A stretch of DNA of 64,000 nt from NCBI GenBank assembly GCA_023664265.1, contig JAMPFV010000001.1, forward strand, positions 119,392 to 183,391, in the 5' to 3' direction. This document shows positions 16,920 through 26,416 of this stretch, one piece after another. The DNA comes from Roseburia sp. Lineage in GTDB: Bacteria > Bacillota > Clostridia > Lachnospirales > Lachnospiraceae. Under the pieces are notes generated by a model. It saw nothing but the letters and a program-made list of their open reading frames with translations. It ran no database searches and was not told where the DNA came from. A program made the position numbers and the translations under genes. Position 1 is the stretch's first letter, and each line of letters starts with the position of its first letter.

Positions 16920-19265
16920 TCACGACCGTTTTCCCGTGCGGCGTATTTTGCGCGCAAACGCCAGCGGTATCACCTCGTCCATTGTCTCGACAAAGCAGAT
17001 TTCCATTCCCGCCTTTACCTCGGGCGAAATCTCCGCGATGTCCTTCTCATTCTTTCTCGGAACCAGAACTGTTGTGATTCCCGCGCATTTTGCCGCCGTC
17101 AGCTTCTCCTTTAATCCGCCGATCGGCAGCACTCTGCCGCGCAGCGTGATCTCGCCGGTCATCGCCACCTTGGCCTTCACCGGCGTTCCCGTCATTGCCG
17201 ACAACAGCGCCGTCGCCATGGTTATTCCCGCGGAGGGGCCGTCCTTGGGCACCGCGCCCTCGGGAATATGTATATGGAAATCATTCTCCTTGAAGAATTC
17301 CGGTCCGATTTTATAGCTCGGTGCAATCGAGCGGATATAGCTGATGCCTGTCCGCGCCGACTCCTTCATCACGTCACCCATCTGTCCCGTAAGCTCGAGC
17401 TCGCCCTTCCCGGGCATGATGTTGACCTCTATCTGAAGCGTATCGCCGCCAACGCTCGTCCAAGCCAGTCCCCGCACAATGCCGACGTCGTCCTGCTCGT
17501 TTGCCATATCAATTTTGTAGCGCGGCTTCCCCAGATATTTTCCGATATTCCGGTCCGTCACCCGCACACAGCCTGTCGGATTCTTCTGCTTTAAGAGCTC
17601 CAGCGCCGCCTTCCTGCACACCGCGCCCAGCTTCCGCTCGAGATTCCGGACACCCGCCTCGCGCGTATAATCCGAAATGATGCTCCTGAGCGCGTTATCG
17701 CTGATGGTCAGGCGCTCCCTGCTCAGGCCGTTGTTCTCAAGCTGTTTGTCCAGCAGATGCTTCTTGGCAATGTGGAACTTCTCATTCGCGGTATAGCTGC
17801 CGACCTCTATGATATCCATTCTGTCCAACAGCGGCCTCGGAATATTCCCCGCATCATTTGCCGTCGCGATAAACAGCACTCGCGACAAATCCAGCGGTAT
17901 CTCCACATAGTGGTCCCTGAAATGACAGTTCTGCTCCGGGTCGAGCACCTCCAACAGCGCGGAGGAAGTATCGCCCTTATAATCGCTGCTCACCTTGTCA
18001 ATCTCGTCCAACAGCATCAGCGGATTGCTGACCCCCGCCTGCTTTAATCCGTTTGCTATGCTTCCCGGCATCGCGCCGATATAGGTCTTGCGGTGCCCGC
18101 GTATCTCCGCCTCGTCCCGCACGCCGCCAAGGCAGATGCGCACGTATTTCTTGTTGAGCGCCTCCGCTATCGCTCTTGCGATGGAGGTCTTTCCGGTTCC
18201 CGGAGGCCCTACCAGACACAGTATCGGCGCGTCCGTCTTGGTCGTAAAGCACCGGACCGCAAGGTATTCAATGATGCGCTCCTTTACCTTCTCCAGCCCG
18301 TAATGGTCGCGCTCCAGTATCTCCTCCGCCTTCGCGATATCGTTGGTATCCTTGGACACCTTATTCCACGGCAGCTCCAGAAGCGTCTCGATATAGAGCC
18401 GCTCCACGGCGCTCTCCGAGCTGGCCCCCATCACCGTCTTGAGGCGCGAGATTTCCTTCCGGATCTTCTCCTTCACGTTGCCGTCCGCCTTGAGCTTCTT
18501 CAGCGCCTCCTCATAATGCTCCACATCCGAATAGGAGTCCTTGTCTCCCAGCTCCTCCCGGATGTAATCCAACTGCTCACGCAGGATGTAATCCTTTTGA
18601 TTCTTGTCAATCTTCTCCTTAATCTTCACCGCGAGCTGTGCGCGAATCGCCGCTATCTGCGCCTCATTCATAATCAGGGCGATCAGCGCCTCGCACTGTT
18701 CCTCAATCCCCTCAAGCTCCAGTATTTCCTGCTTCCTGTCATAGGAGAACGGCGTATTGATCAAAATCTGATTCATCAGAAAGGACAGACGGTTCTCCTC
18801 GTCAAAGTAGCGTTTGAGGCTCTTGCCAATCTTGGGGAAAAAGCGCACATACGTCGCAAAGACCTCCTTGAGGGAGCGCGTGAGCGCCTCCTCCTGCTCC
18901 TCCTCCAAGGCGTCCGGGTTCTCCTCGACCTCCTCGACCACGGCGCTGAAAAAATTCCCCTCATTGTCATTGAGTTCCTCCAGTCTTGCCCTGAAAAGCC
19001 CCTCCACCATCACGCGGTCAATATTGTTCGGGAGCTTGGTAACCTGCTTTACCACGGCTACCGTCCCCATGTGATACAGGCTGTCCCTGTCCTGCACCTC
19101 CCCGTCAGAATCCCTCTGCGTCACCAGAAAGATATGCTGTTCCTCACTCAGCGCCTGCTTTACCGCCTCCTTTGACACATCTCTGCTCAAGTCAAAATGT
19201 ATGATCATTTCCGGCAGCACCGTAAGTCCGCGAAGCGCCACCATCGGTAATTCATAGCTTTTCAT
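16920..19265 (-). CDS. lon: ATP-dependent protease Lon
   Basis: 781 residues. The N-terminal substrate-binding domain (about 1-200), a coiled region, the AAA+ module with Walker A GPPGTGKTS and Walker B LLDEIDK, and the C-terminal protease domain with the catalytic serine in PKDGPSAG and the partner lysine in T-P-V-K-A-K-V are all present. It is a soluble hexamer that degrades misfolded and regulatory proteins. It follows clpX with a terminator-like hairpin between them, so it may have partly separate transcription. It overlaps no other gene. Confidence 0.97.
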   Translation of the reverse strand: MKSYELPMVALRGLTVLPEMIIHFDLSRDVSKEAVKQALSEEQHIFLVTQRDSDGEVQDRDSLYHMGTVAVVKQVTKLPNNIDRVMVEGLFRARLEELNDNEGNFFSAVVEEVEENPDALEEEQEEALTRSLKEVFATYVRFFPKIGKSLKRYFDEENRLSFLMNQILINTPFSYDRKQEILELEGIEEQCEALIALIMNEAQIAAIRAQLAVKIKEKIDKNQKDYILREQLDYIREELGDKDSYSDVEHYEEALKKLKADGNVKEKIRKEISRLKTVMGASSESAVERLYIETLLELPWNKVSKDTNDIAKAEEILERDHYGLEKVKERIIEYLAVRCFTTKTDAPILCLVGPPGTGKTSIARAIAEALNKKYVRICLGGVRDEAEIRGHRKTYIGAMPGSIANGLKQAGVSNPLMLLDEIDKVSSDYKGDTSSALLEVLDPEQNCHFRDHYVEIPLDLSRVLFIATANDAGNIPRPLLDRMDIIEVGSYTANEKFHIAKKHLLDKQLENNGLSRERLTISDNALRSIISDYTREAGVRNLERKLGAVCRKAALELLKQKNPTGCVRVTDRNIGKYLGKPRYKIDMANEQDDVGIVRGLAWTSVGGDTLQIEVNIMPGKGELELTGQMGDVMKESARTGISYIRSIAPSYKIGPEFFKENDFHIHIPEGAVPKDGPSAGITMATALLSAMTGTPVKAKVAMTGEITLRGRVLPIGGLKEKLTAAKCAGITTVLVPRKNEKDIAEISPEVKAGMEICFVETMDEVIPLAFARKIRRTGKRS

Positions 19266-19307
19266 TCAAACTCCCACCTTTTCTCTGCTCGCGCCCATGG
19301 AATCAGC

Positions 19308-19335
19308 AAAAAACACCGCCCAAAAAGGCGGCGTT
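19308..19335 (-). terminator. Terminator between clpX and lon
   Basis: On the minus strand AACGCCGCC pairs with GGGCGGTGTT across a T-rich loop, followed by a run of T. It lies between the clpX stop and the lon start. Confidence 0.7.
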
Positions 19336-19350
19336 ATCGCTTTTATCAGA

Positions 19351-20619
19351 TTATTTCGCCTTTTTCTCACGCTCAGTATGCACTGCCTCGCGGTGTACTA
19401 TGAAAGGCTGACTCGTTCCCTCTACTGCTTCCTTTGTGATCAGGCAGCTCTCTATGGTCTCGTCGGATGGTATCTCATACATAACATCCATCATAATATT
19501 CTCCATGACGGAACGCAGTCCTCTGGCCCCCGTCTTTCTCTCCAACGCCTTCTCGGCAATCGCCTCTATCGCATCCGGTTCAAAGGTCAGCTTCACTCCG
19601 TCAAATTCAAAGAGTTTCTGATACTGCTTGATAAGCGCATTTTTAGGCTCCTTTAAGATGCGAATCAACGCCTCCTTGTCAAGTCCCTCCAGAGAAACGT
19701 TGATGGGCACGCGTCCCACAAACTCCGGTATCAGACCGTACTTGGTCAGATCCTGCGGCGTAACTTCCTTCAAGACCTCCCCGATATCCCGTTCAGTCTT
19801 ATCCGCAATACTCTTGTTGAAGCCGATGGACTTGCGGTCAAGCCTTGACTCAATAATCTTATCCAAGCCGTCAAAGGCGCCGCCGCAGATAAACAGGATA
19901 TTTGTCGTATCTATCTGAATCAGCTCCTGATGCGGATGCTTCCGGCCGCCCTGAGGCGGAACGCTTGCCACCGTACCCTCGACAATCTTTAAGAGCGCCT
20001 GCTGCACGCCCTCGCCGGATACGTCCCTCGTGATGGATACATTCTCACTCTTCTTGGTAATCTTATCAATCTCATCAATGTAGATGATGCCAAACTGCGC
20101 GCGCTCCACATCATAGTCTGCCGACTGGATAAGCTTGAGCAGAATGTTCTCCACATCCTCCCCCACATATCCGGCCTCGGTAAGCGTCGTCGCGTCCGCT
20201 ATGGCAAACGGCACATTGATAATCTTCGCCAAGGTCTGCGCGACATAGGTCTTCCCCGAGCCGGTCGGCCCAATCATAATAATGTTGCTCTTCTGAAGCT
20301 CGATATCCGAATCCTTCTCCGAAAGGACGCGCTTATAATGATTGTAGACCGCTACGGATAATACCTTCTTCGCCTCCTCCTGTCCGATTACATACTCATC
20401 CAGGAACTCCTTAATCTCCACAGGCTTGAGCAGATTAATGTCCAAGCCGGTCTCAATCCGCTCCTCCTCGTACTCCTCCTCGATAATGTCCGCACAGATA
20501 TCCACACACTCATCGCAAATATAAACACCGACAGGCCCTGCTATCAGCTTCCTGACTTGGTCCTGTGTCTTATTACAGAAAGAGCATCTTACCTTTCCAT
20601 CAGTGTTTTTCCCTGCCAT
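19351..20619 (-). CDS. clpX: Clp protease ATP-binding subunit ClpX
   Basis: 422 residues. The N-terminal zinc-binding domain has CSFC and CDEC pairs, the AAA+ module has Walker A GPTGSGKT and Walker B IYIDEIDK, and the IGF loop that docks on ClpP is recognisable (K-S-I-G-F-N). It unfolds tagged proteins and feeds them to ClpP in the cytoplasm. It lies 32 bases downstream of clpP in the tig-clpP-clpX order common in Firmicutes and Proteobacteria. Confidence 0.98.
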   Translation of the reverse strand: MAGKNTDGKVRCSFCNKTQDQVRKLIAGPVGVYICDECVDICADIIEEEYEEERIETGLDINLLKPVEIKEFLDEYVIGQEEAKKVLSVAVYNHYKRVLSEKDSDIELQKSNIIMIGPTGSGKTYVAQTLAKIINVPFAIADATTLTEAGYVGEDVENILLKLIQSADYDVERAQFGIIYIDEIDKITKKSENVSITRDVSGEGVQQALLKIVEGTVASVPPQGGRKHPHQELIQIDTTNILFICGGAFDGLDKIIESRLDRKSIGFNKSIADKTERDIGEVLKEVTPQDLTKYGLIPEFVGRVPINVSLEGLDKEALIRILKEPKNALIKQYQKLFEFDGVKLTFEPDAIEAIAEKALERKTGARGLRSVMENIMMDVMYEIPSDETIESCLITKEAVEGTSQPFIVHREAVHTEREKKAK

Positions 20620-20651
20620 TACTCTTCTCCCTTACTTCTCAAATCAATACT

Positions 20652-21251
20652 CTATTCCGCCTTCTGCTCTGCCCGGTCAACAATCACACGGTCAATCAGC
20701 CCGTACTCCCGAGCCTCCTCCGCGGTTTTCCAGTTATCACGCTCCGTATCCGCCGCGACAACGTCATACGGCTGTCCGCAGTTCTCCGCGAGAATGGTAT
20801 TCAGCTTCTGCTTCGTCTTCAAAATATGCTTCGCCGCAATCTCAATCTCGGTCGCCTGTCCCTGCGCTCCGCCAAGCGGCTGGTGAATCATAATCTCCGC
20901 GTTGGGCAGCGCAAGCCTCTTTCCCTTCGTACCGCCCGCCAACAGGAATGCGCCCATGCTGGCCGCCATACCGATGCAGATTGTGGACACATCGCACTTG
21001 ATGTAACGCATCGTATCGTAAATCGCCATTCCCGCCGTGACGGAGCCGCCCGGGCTGTTAATGTAAAGCTGGATATCCTTATCCGTATCCTCGGATTCCA
21101 AGAACAGCAGCTGCGCCACGACAAGGCTGGCCGTCGTCTCGTTCACTTCCTCTCCAAGGAAAATAATACGCTCCTTCAAAAGTCTTGAATAAATGTCATA
21201 AGACCGCTCCCCGCGGCTCGTCTGCTCAACGACATATGGGACTAAACTCAT
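20652..21251 (-). CDS. clpP: ATP-dependent Clp protease proteolytic subunit
   Basis: 199 residues. The catalytic serine lies in GMAASMGA and the histidine in MIHQPLGG; the acid is the Asp in T-E-R-D-N. The GGS hinge of the active-site strand is present as [10 protein letters not shown]. It forms the tetradecameric protease barrel with ClpX. ATG at 21251 lies seven bases after GGAGGT; an ATG five codons earlier would itself contain that site. Confidence 0.98.
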   Translation of the reverse strand: MSLVPYVVEQTSRGERSYDIYSRLLKERIIFLGEEVNETTASLVVAQLLFLESEDTDKDIQLYINSPGGSVTAGMAIYDTMRYIKCDVSTICIGMAASMGAFLLAGGTKGKRLALPNAEIMIHQPLGGAQGQATEIEIAAKHILKTKQKLNTILAENCGQPYDVVAADTERDNWKTAEEAREYGLIDRVIVDRAEQKAE

Positions 21252-21291
21252 TAAAATTACCTCCATTCACTTCAATTGCGCAATACTGCAT

Positions 21292-22578
21292 TTATTTCTC
21301 CACGGCCTGCTCCACAACAAACTCGGCCGCCTTGCGGACACAGATGTCCTCCTTGATGGCCTTGCTCTCAAACTCGCCGACCATCTCCGTAAGCTTATCC
21401 AATTCCATGCGGTAGGCCTCCGCCATCTTCTTGAGCTCCTCCTGATATTCCTCCTCGCCCGCCTCTAGGCTCTCAGCCTTCGCAACCGCCTCCAGGACAA
21501 GGCGCGACTTGATTCTCGTCTCCGCCTGCGGCTTCATCTGTCCGAGGAAGGTCTCCCTGTCAAGCCCCGTAAACTGGAAATACTGGTCAATCGAGAGTCC
21601 CTGCATCTGAAGTCTCTGCGCGAAATCGTCCGCCATCCGGCGCTGCTGCGTCGCAATCATCGCCTCCGGAATATCCATCTTCGCCTCCGCGATAATCGCC
21701 TCGACAACCTTGTCTTCCTTCTCATTCTTCGCGTTCTCTTCCTTCTGATCGGTGAGCTGCTTCCTCACATCCTCGCGGTACTCTGCAAGGGTATCAAACT
21801 CGGAAACCTCGCTTGCGAACTCGTCATCCAGCTCCGGCAGCTCCTTCTCCTTGATCTCCCTGACGGTGCACTTGAATACCGCCGGCTTTCCTGCCAGCTC
21901 CTCCGCCTGATAATCCTCGGGGAAAGTAACGTTCACCTCGACCTCCTTGTCAATCTCCGCGCCGATAAGCTGCTCCTCAAAGCCCGGGATAAAGGTGTTG
22001 GAACCGATTGTCAGCGGATAGTTCTCGCCCTTTCCGCCCTCGAACGCAACGCCGTCCACAAAGCCCTCAAAATCAAGCACGGTCATATCGCCGTCCTTGA
22101 CGCCTCTGTCCTCTATGGAGATGGTTCTCGCATTGCTCTCCCTCTCCTTGTTGATTGCCGCATCTATCTCCTCGTCCGTGACGGTGGTGTCCGCCTTCTC
22201 GACCTCGACGCCCTTATATTTACCAAGTGTAACCTCCGGCTTGAGGGCAACCTCCGCGGTAAAGACAAACGGCTTTCCTGCCTCCATCTGTACGACCTCA
22301 ATCTTAGGCTGGGAAACAATCTCCTCCGTACACTCGTCAACAGCCTTCGCGTATGCGGTCGGAATCAGATCGTTCGCCGCGTCCTCAAAGAAAATATCCC
22401 TGCCGTACATCTGCTCGAGCATCTTGCGGGGCACCTTGCCCTTGCGGAAGCCGGGGATGCTCAGCTTGCCCTTGCTCTTCCGGTAAGCTCTCTCGACCGC
22501 CGCCTCAAAATCCTCCGCGGATGCTTCTATTGTAAGCTTCGCCATATTTCCCTCTAACTTTTCCACCTGTAAACTCAT
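21292..22578 (-). CDS. tig: Trigger factor (ribosome-associated chaperone/prolyl isomerase)
   Basis: About 428 residues. The ribosome-binding signature is seen as G-F-R-K-G-K-V-P near residue 42. The FKBP-type prolyl isomerase domain lies at about 150-240 (GDMTVLDFEGFVDG). A long helical C-terminal chaperone arm follows. It binds near the ribosomal exit tunnel and shields new chains. Two ATGs three codons apart are possible; the second (M-S-L-Q-V) fits the family start. It is the first gene of the tig-clpP-clpX-lon-engB run. Confidence 0.96.
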   Translation of the reverse strand: MSLQVEKLEGNMAKLTIEASAEDFEAAVERAYRKSKGKLSIPGFRKGKVPRKMLEQMYGRDIFFEDAANDLIPTAYAKAVDECTEEIVSQPKIEVVQMEAGKPFVFTAEVALKPEVTLGKYKGVEVEKADTTVTDEEIDAAINKERESNARTISIEDRGVKDGDMTVLDFEGFVDGVAFEGGKGENYPLTIGSNTFIPGFEEQLIGAEIDKEVEVNVTFPEDYQAEELAGKPAVFKCTVREIKEKELPELDDEFASEVSEFDTLAEYREDVRKQLTDQKEENAKNEKEDKVVEAIIAEAKMDIPEAMIATQQRRMADDFAQRLQMQGLSIDQYFQFTGLDRETFLGQMKPQAETRIKSRLVLEAVAKAESLEAGEEEYQEELKKMAEAYRMELDKLTEMVGEFESKAIKEDICVRKAAEFVVEQAVEK

Positions 22579-22680
22579 TTGCCTCATTTCCTCCTTGCGA
22601 ATAATATTATTGCTCTATCGGTATTCCCACCGGCCTAAGCCTTTTCCGGTTCCATGTGATTTGTATACAGTCATTTTACA

Positions 22681-22689
22681 ATTATAGCA
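22681..22689 (-). promoter_or_regulatory. Extended -10 promoter for tig
   Basis: On the minus strand TGCTATAAT gives a perfect TATAAT preceded by the TGn extension. No convincing -35 hexamer is present 17 bases upstream, which is typical for extended -10 promoters. A leader of about 90 bases follows. Confidence 0.6.
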
Positions 22690-22742
22690 TAGGGATGGAA
22701 AAAATAAAAGATATAATTTTAAATTCTGCACAGAAAAAGAAG

Positions 22743-22780
22743 CAAAAAAGAAGCCGCGTCACTCTGTATTATGACGCAGC
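22743..22780 (-). terminator. Terminator of the spore-protein gene
   Basis: On the minus strand GCTGCGTCA pairs with TGACGCGGC (one mismatch) across a ten-base loop, followed by TTCTTTTTT. Confidence 0.75.
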
Positions 22781-22829
22781 CTCTCTTTCATTTCAGAAAT
22801 TGTTTCGGAAATTTTATTGTTAGAAGTCC

Positions 22830-23033
22830 TTATTTGATCGACTCTTCATAGCTCTTGATCATACGTCTGACCATCTCGCCGCCGATGCTTCCGGCCTCCT
22901 TGGATGTCAAATCGCCATTATAGCCTTCCTTTAAGTTCACACCAAGCTCTGATGCTACCTCAGTCTTAAAACGGTCCATCGCCGCCTTTGCCTCAGGAAC
23001 TTCTACTCTGTTTGATCTGTTCTGTGATGCCAT
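22830..23033 (-). CDS. Alpha/beta-type small acid-soluble spore protein
   Basis: 67 residues. K-T-E-V-A-S-E-L-G-V matches the germination-protease cleavage site of these proteins (E-I-A-S-E-F form), and D-L-T-S-K-E-A-G-S-I-G-G-E-M-V-R-R-M-I is the conserved C-terminal DNA-binding helix. Such proteins coat spore DNA and protect it from damage. ATG at 23033 follows GGAGGTG by a normal distance; the longer upstream frame is not preferred. It is expected to be transcribed in the forespore by sigma-G, though I could not fix that promoter with confidence. Confidence 0.96.
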   Translation of the reverse strand: MASQNRSNRVEVPEAKAAMDRFKTEVASELGVNLKEGYNGDLTSKEAGSIGGEMVRRMIKSYEESIK

Positions 23034-23168
23034 ATCACTACACCTCCGTAATTTTTCTTTCTTAAATTTATGGTTATCTATTTTGAAAGACAAGCTTTTT
23101 ATCGCTTATCTTAATCCTAGTATTAGCGGAGGTGTTTTTTTTATAAGTGGTATATTTTAGGAAGTTGT

Positions 23169-24248
23169 CTACTCGTTTTCGGGCGCAACTCCGTCAAAAT
23201 TTCGATAAATGCGCATAAATACTTTGACGATATCGGGGTCAAAGATAATGCCCGCGTTGGACTGGATATAGTCCAGCGCGACCTCGAGCGGCAGCGGTTC
23301 CTTATACCTGCGCTTGCTGATCATGGCGTCGAACACGTCAACCACCTTGACGATGCGCGCAGCCAGCGGAATCTCCCTGCCCTTGAGCCCCTTGGGATAG
23401 CCCGAGCCGTCCCAGCTCTCGTGATGATACCACGCAATGTCAATCGCCATATTGACAAAATCGTTGCGCTCCACGCCCTCATAGATGTCAATCAGCGTCT
23501 TCGCGCCGATTTCCGCGTGTTCCTTCATCTGCTCGCGCTCCTCCTCGGTAAACACGTCGTTCTTGAGCAGAATCGAATCCGGCATCATAATCTTTCCGAT
23601 GTCGTGCAGTCCGGAGCTGGCCTCGATCGTCTCGATAAAATCGTCGCTGATCTCATCCTCGAACTTGGGGGAGAGCTGCATCCCCGCCGCCAGAATGCGG
23701 CTGTTGTACAGGATATGCCTGTAGTGGTTCCCGCCGACGTTTTCCTTATTCTCAATCAGCCTCGCAAACGCCGTCATAATGTTCTTCTGTTCCACGCGGT
23801 GCTTTTCCATCTGGCGCGCCACCACAAGATTCAGATTCCGGTTATTTTCCTCCAAATCCTTCTGCATCGAATAGATCTTCAGATGCGTGGTGATTCGCAT
23901 CTCTACCTCCGTCCTGTCAAAGGGCTTGGGGATGTAGTCCACCGCGCCGAGCGCAAAGCCCTTGCTCAGATCGGAGGCGGTATCCATCGCCGATATGAAA
24001 ATCACGGGGATGTCCCTCGTGTAGGGGTCCTTCTTCAACATGGAGCAGAAGGCAAAGCCGTCAATCTCCGGCATGGATATATCCGACAAAATAATCTGCG
24101 GAAGCTGCTCGCTCTCCTCCATAATCTTCAGCGCCTCCTTGACGCTCTGCGCCAAAAGCGGCTCGTAGCCCATATTTTTAATGATTTCCTCAAGAAGCAG
24201 AAGATTCACTTCAACGTCGTCCACTATAAGTATTCTGATATTATCCAT
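23169..24248 (-). CDS. Response regulator with HD-GYP phosphodiesterase domain
   Basis: 359 residues. The receiver domain (1-125) has the acidic pocket VDD, phospho-acceptor Asp56 in LSDISMP, and the conserved Lys in Y-I-P-K-P-F. A short coil leads to an HD-GYP domain with HDIGKI, the following HH pair and the G-Y-P sequence in WDGSGYPKG. Domains of this kind hydrolyse cyclic di-GMP. It begins directly after the histidine kinase stop, so the two very probably form a two-component pair that lowers c-di-GMP in response to a signal. Confidence 0.94.
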   Translation of the reverse strand: MDNIRILIVDDVEVNLLLLEEIIKNMGYEPLLAQSVKEALKIMEESEQLPQIILSDISMPEIDGFAFCSMLKKDPYTRDIPVIFISAMDTASDLSKGFALGAVDYIPKPFDRTEVEMRITTHLKIYSMQKDLEENNRNLNLVVARQMEKHRVEQKNIMTAFARLIENKENVGGNHYRHILYNSRILAAGMQLSPKFEDEISDDFIETIEASSGLHDIGKIMMPDSILLKNDVFTEEEREQMKEHAEIGAKTLIDIYEGVERNDFVNMAIDIAWYHHESWDGSGYPKGLKGREIPLAARIVKVVDVFDAMISKRRYKEPLPLEVALDYIQSNAGIIFDPDIVKVFMRIYRNFDGVAPENE

Positions 24249-24249
24249 C

Positions 24250-25704
24250 CTATCTCACCAATCCTTTTATCTCGCCGCGAAGCAGCTCCTTCACCTTTTC
24301 CGCGCACTGTCTCGCCTTGTCGCTGTCCGACTTGCGGATTGCCATCTCCATGCGGAAGGCCTCCCGCTGAAGCTCCTTCGAGCCGCCCGACACCAACTGC
24401 TTTATCGCGGTCGCAAAGCCCTCGGCCTTCTGCCAGTTGTCCATATCCATGCTGATATTCATCTTCTCGAGGTTCTTCTTGAGCTCCCTGACATTGATAT
24501 CGCTGCCAAACTCATACATCAAATCGTTTTCCGCCGCAATCCTGCTCGCGTTGTTCGACGCCTTCCATGTCCGAAGCAGCGACTCCTCGCCCGAGCCGCT
24601 CTGCTCCTGCCTGAGGCGGATGGTAAACGAAAAGGTGGAACCCTTCCCCGGCTGCCCGTCCGCCCAGACCTTTCCGTGCATCATCCCGACAAGCTCCTTC
24701 GTGATGACAAGGCCAAGCCCCGTGCCGCCGTACTTGCGGGTGATCGACGCGTCCACCTGCGAAAAGCTCTTGAACAGCTTATCCTTATCCTCTCTGGAAA
24801 GCCCGATACCCGTATCGACCACCATAAAGAACAGCTCCAGCTCGTCCTCTATCCTTGTATTCAGGGAGACCTCCACGCCGACGTAGCCCTTCTCGGTGAA
24901 CTTCACCGCGTTGGAAATCAGGTTGTTCAAAATCTGCGTGAGCCGCAGCTCGTCGCCGATCAGCTTGTCGGGAATATCCTCCGACACGTTCATCATAAAC
25001 CGCAGACCCTTGCGCATCGCGAGCATCGTAAACATTTTCTCCATCTTGGTCATAAATTCACCGAAGGAGAATGGCTTCTCGTCCAACTGGAACTTGCCCG
25101 CCTCCAGCTTGGAAAAGTCCAAAATATTGTTGATGATTCCCTCCATTGTACTACAGCAATCGAGAATCAGTTTCAGATAATTGCTCGTCTGGAAATCCTG
25201 CTCCGTCTCCATTAAAAGCTCCGTGTGCCCCTTGATGCCGTTGACCGGCGTCCGCAGCTCGTGGGTGACGTTGGCCACAAAGGAATCTCTCGCCTTCATG
25301 GATTCCTGCATCTGCACCGTCGTCTCCTCCACCTTGCGGATGCTCTCCTTGTAGCGCGTCATATCGACCGCCGTACAGACAGACATCTCCGCGCCGTTAT
25401 AATCGACGGAGAACACCTTGATCTCCACGGGGAAACACGTCTTGTTCCTGCGGTAGATGTCCGTCTCTATCACCTGCATATCCGCGTAGCTCTTGAGAAG
25501 CTGCACACGGTTCTCGACAATCTCGAAGGTGTTTGGCATCAGCTCCCCGACATAGACTCCCCGCAGCTCCTCCGCCTTGTAGCCCGTAAGCTCCAACAGC
25601 CGCTCGTTGCAGTATTCAATACAGCCGTGCGCATCATAGCGGATAATGCACTCCTGACTGTTATTCAAGATAAAATAAAATAATTCCTCACGATTTTTCA
25701 GCAT
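24250..25704 (-). CDS. PAS-domain sensor histidine kinase, soluble
   Basis: About 484 residues and no membrane segment, so a cytoplasmic sensor. A PAS domain lies at about 5-120, followed by a short coil. The HisKA motif F-V-A-N-V-T-H-E-L-R-T-P holds the phospho-accepting His. The ATPase domain shows N, G1 (VDTGIGL), F and G2 (GGTGLGL) boxes. The last 90 residues look like an HPt-type helical bundle in which the usual phospho-histidine is not found. A GTG three codons upstream is possible, but ATG at 25704 is better spaced from GAGG. It lies between a DJ-1 gene and its HD-GYP response regulator. Confidence 0.93.
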   Translation of the reverse strand: MLKNREELFYFILNNSQECIIRYDAHGCIEYCNERLLELTGYKAEELRGVYVGELMPNTFEIVENRVQLLKSYADMQVIETDIYRRNKTCFPVEIKVFSVDYNGAEMSVCTAVDMTRYKESIRKVEETTVQMQESMKARDSFVANVTHELRTPVNGIKGHTELLMETEQDFQTSNYLKLILDCCSTMEGIINNILDFSKLEAGKFQLDEKPFSFGEFMTKMEKMFTMLAMRKGLRFMMNVSEDIPDKLIGDELRLTQILNNLISNAVKFTEKGYVGVEVSLNTRIEDELELFFMVVDTGIGLSREDKDKLFKSFSQVDASITRKYGGTGLGLVITKELVGMMHGKVWADGQPGKGSTFSFTIRLRQEQSGSGEESLLRTWKASNNASRIAAENDLMYEFGSDINVRELKKNLEKMNISMDMDNWQKAEGFATAIKQLVSGGSKELQREAFRMEMAIRKSDSDKARQCAEKVKELLRGEIKGLVR

Positions 25705-25728
25705 GTACTCCACCTCATTATCTAACTC

Positions 25729-26286
25729 TTAATTTCCCGCCTCGTACACGACCTTCTCGCCCAGCGCGTCCGCCGTCTTGCGGTCGAGCAACGCGGCCAC
25801 GATCTCAAGCCCGAAGGCGATCGCCGTCCCCATACCGCGGCTCGTTATCACATTGTCAGACCTGACAACCTTGTCATAAACAACCTCGGCGCCTTTGAGC
25901 TCCTCCTCCATCCCGGGATAGATGCACGCCTTCCGGCCCGCCGTCAGCCCCATATGCCCGAAAATCATCGGCGCCGCGCAAATCGCGCCGATCAGCCTGC
26001 CCTTCTCGTAAAATTCCTTAATCTTGTCCGTGAGCTTTGTGCAGGCCTCAAGCCGCTTTGTCCCGGGCATTCCGCCAGGGCAGACAAGCATGTCAAGGCT
26101 GTCAAAATCAACCGAATCGATTCCCGTATCCATGGAAACGGTGATGTTATGGCTGCCTGTCACCTGCTTCTCATTGTCAATCGCAATGCATACCGCCTCA
26201 ATCCCCGCGCGCCGCAGCAGATCCACCACCGTCAGCGCCTCAATCTCCTCATAGCCCGCCGCGAAAAAAATACCTGCTCTCTTCAT
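25729..26286 (-). CDS. DJ-1/PfpI-family protein (YajL-like)
   Basis: About 185 residues. The nucleophile elbow reads GAICAAP, with Cys in the position of the DJ-1 active cysteine, and the conserved acidic residue is in the N-terminal FAAGYEEIEA segment. Members act as glyoxalase/deglycase-like or oxidative-stress proteins in the cytoplasm; the true activity is debated. The start at 26286 (M-K-R-A-G) follows GAAGGAAAGAG. It is the first gene of an operon with the histidine kinase and response regulator, so the kinase may respond to redox or electrophile stress (inference). Confidence 0.9.
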   Translation of the reverse strand: MKRAGIFFAAGYEEIEALTVVDLLRRAGIEAVCIAIDNEKQVTGSHNITVSMDTGIDSVDFDSLDMLVCPGGMPGTKRLEACTKLTDKIKEFYEKGRLIGAICAAPMIFGHMGLTAGRKACIYPGMEEELKGAEVVYDKVVRSDNVITSRGMGTAIAFGLEIVAALLDRKTADALGEKVVYEAGN

Positions 26287-26338
26287 ACTCTTTCCTTCTT
26301 TCCTTATATGATATAAATTCCACAATAAAATTTTATCG

Positions 26339-26367
26339 TTGCATTCATTCACCGTTTATTTTAACAT
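26339..26367 (+). promoter_or_regulatory. Probable promoter of the CYTH gene
   Basis: TTGCAT (26339-26344) and TAACAT (26362-26367) are spaced by 17 bases, about 50 bases upstream of the ATG. Confidence 0.45.
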
Positions 26368-26416
26368 AATATCAGTCAAATACCAAATATTTTATCCGGA
26401 AGAAAGGAATTTTGTT

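Noticed and set aside
18093..19175. Plus-strand open frame opposite lon
   Set aside because: Arg/Leu-rich antisense shadow of lon with no motif and no start signal.
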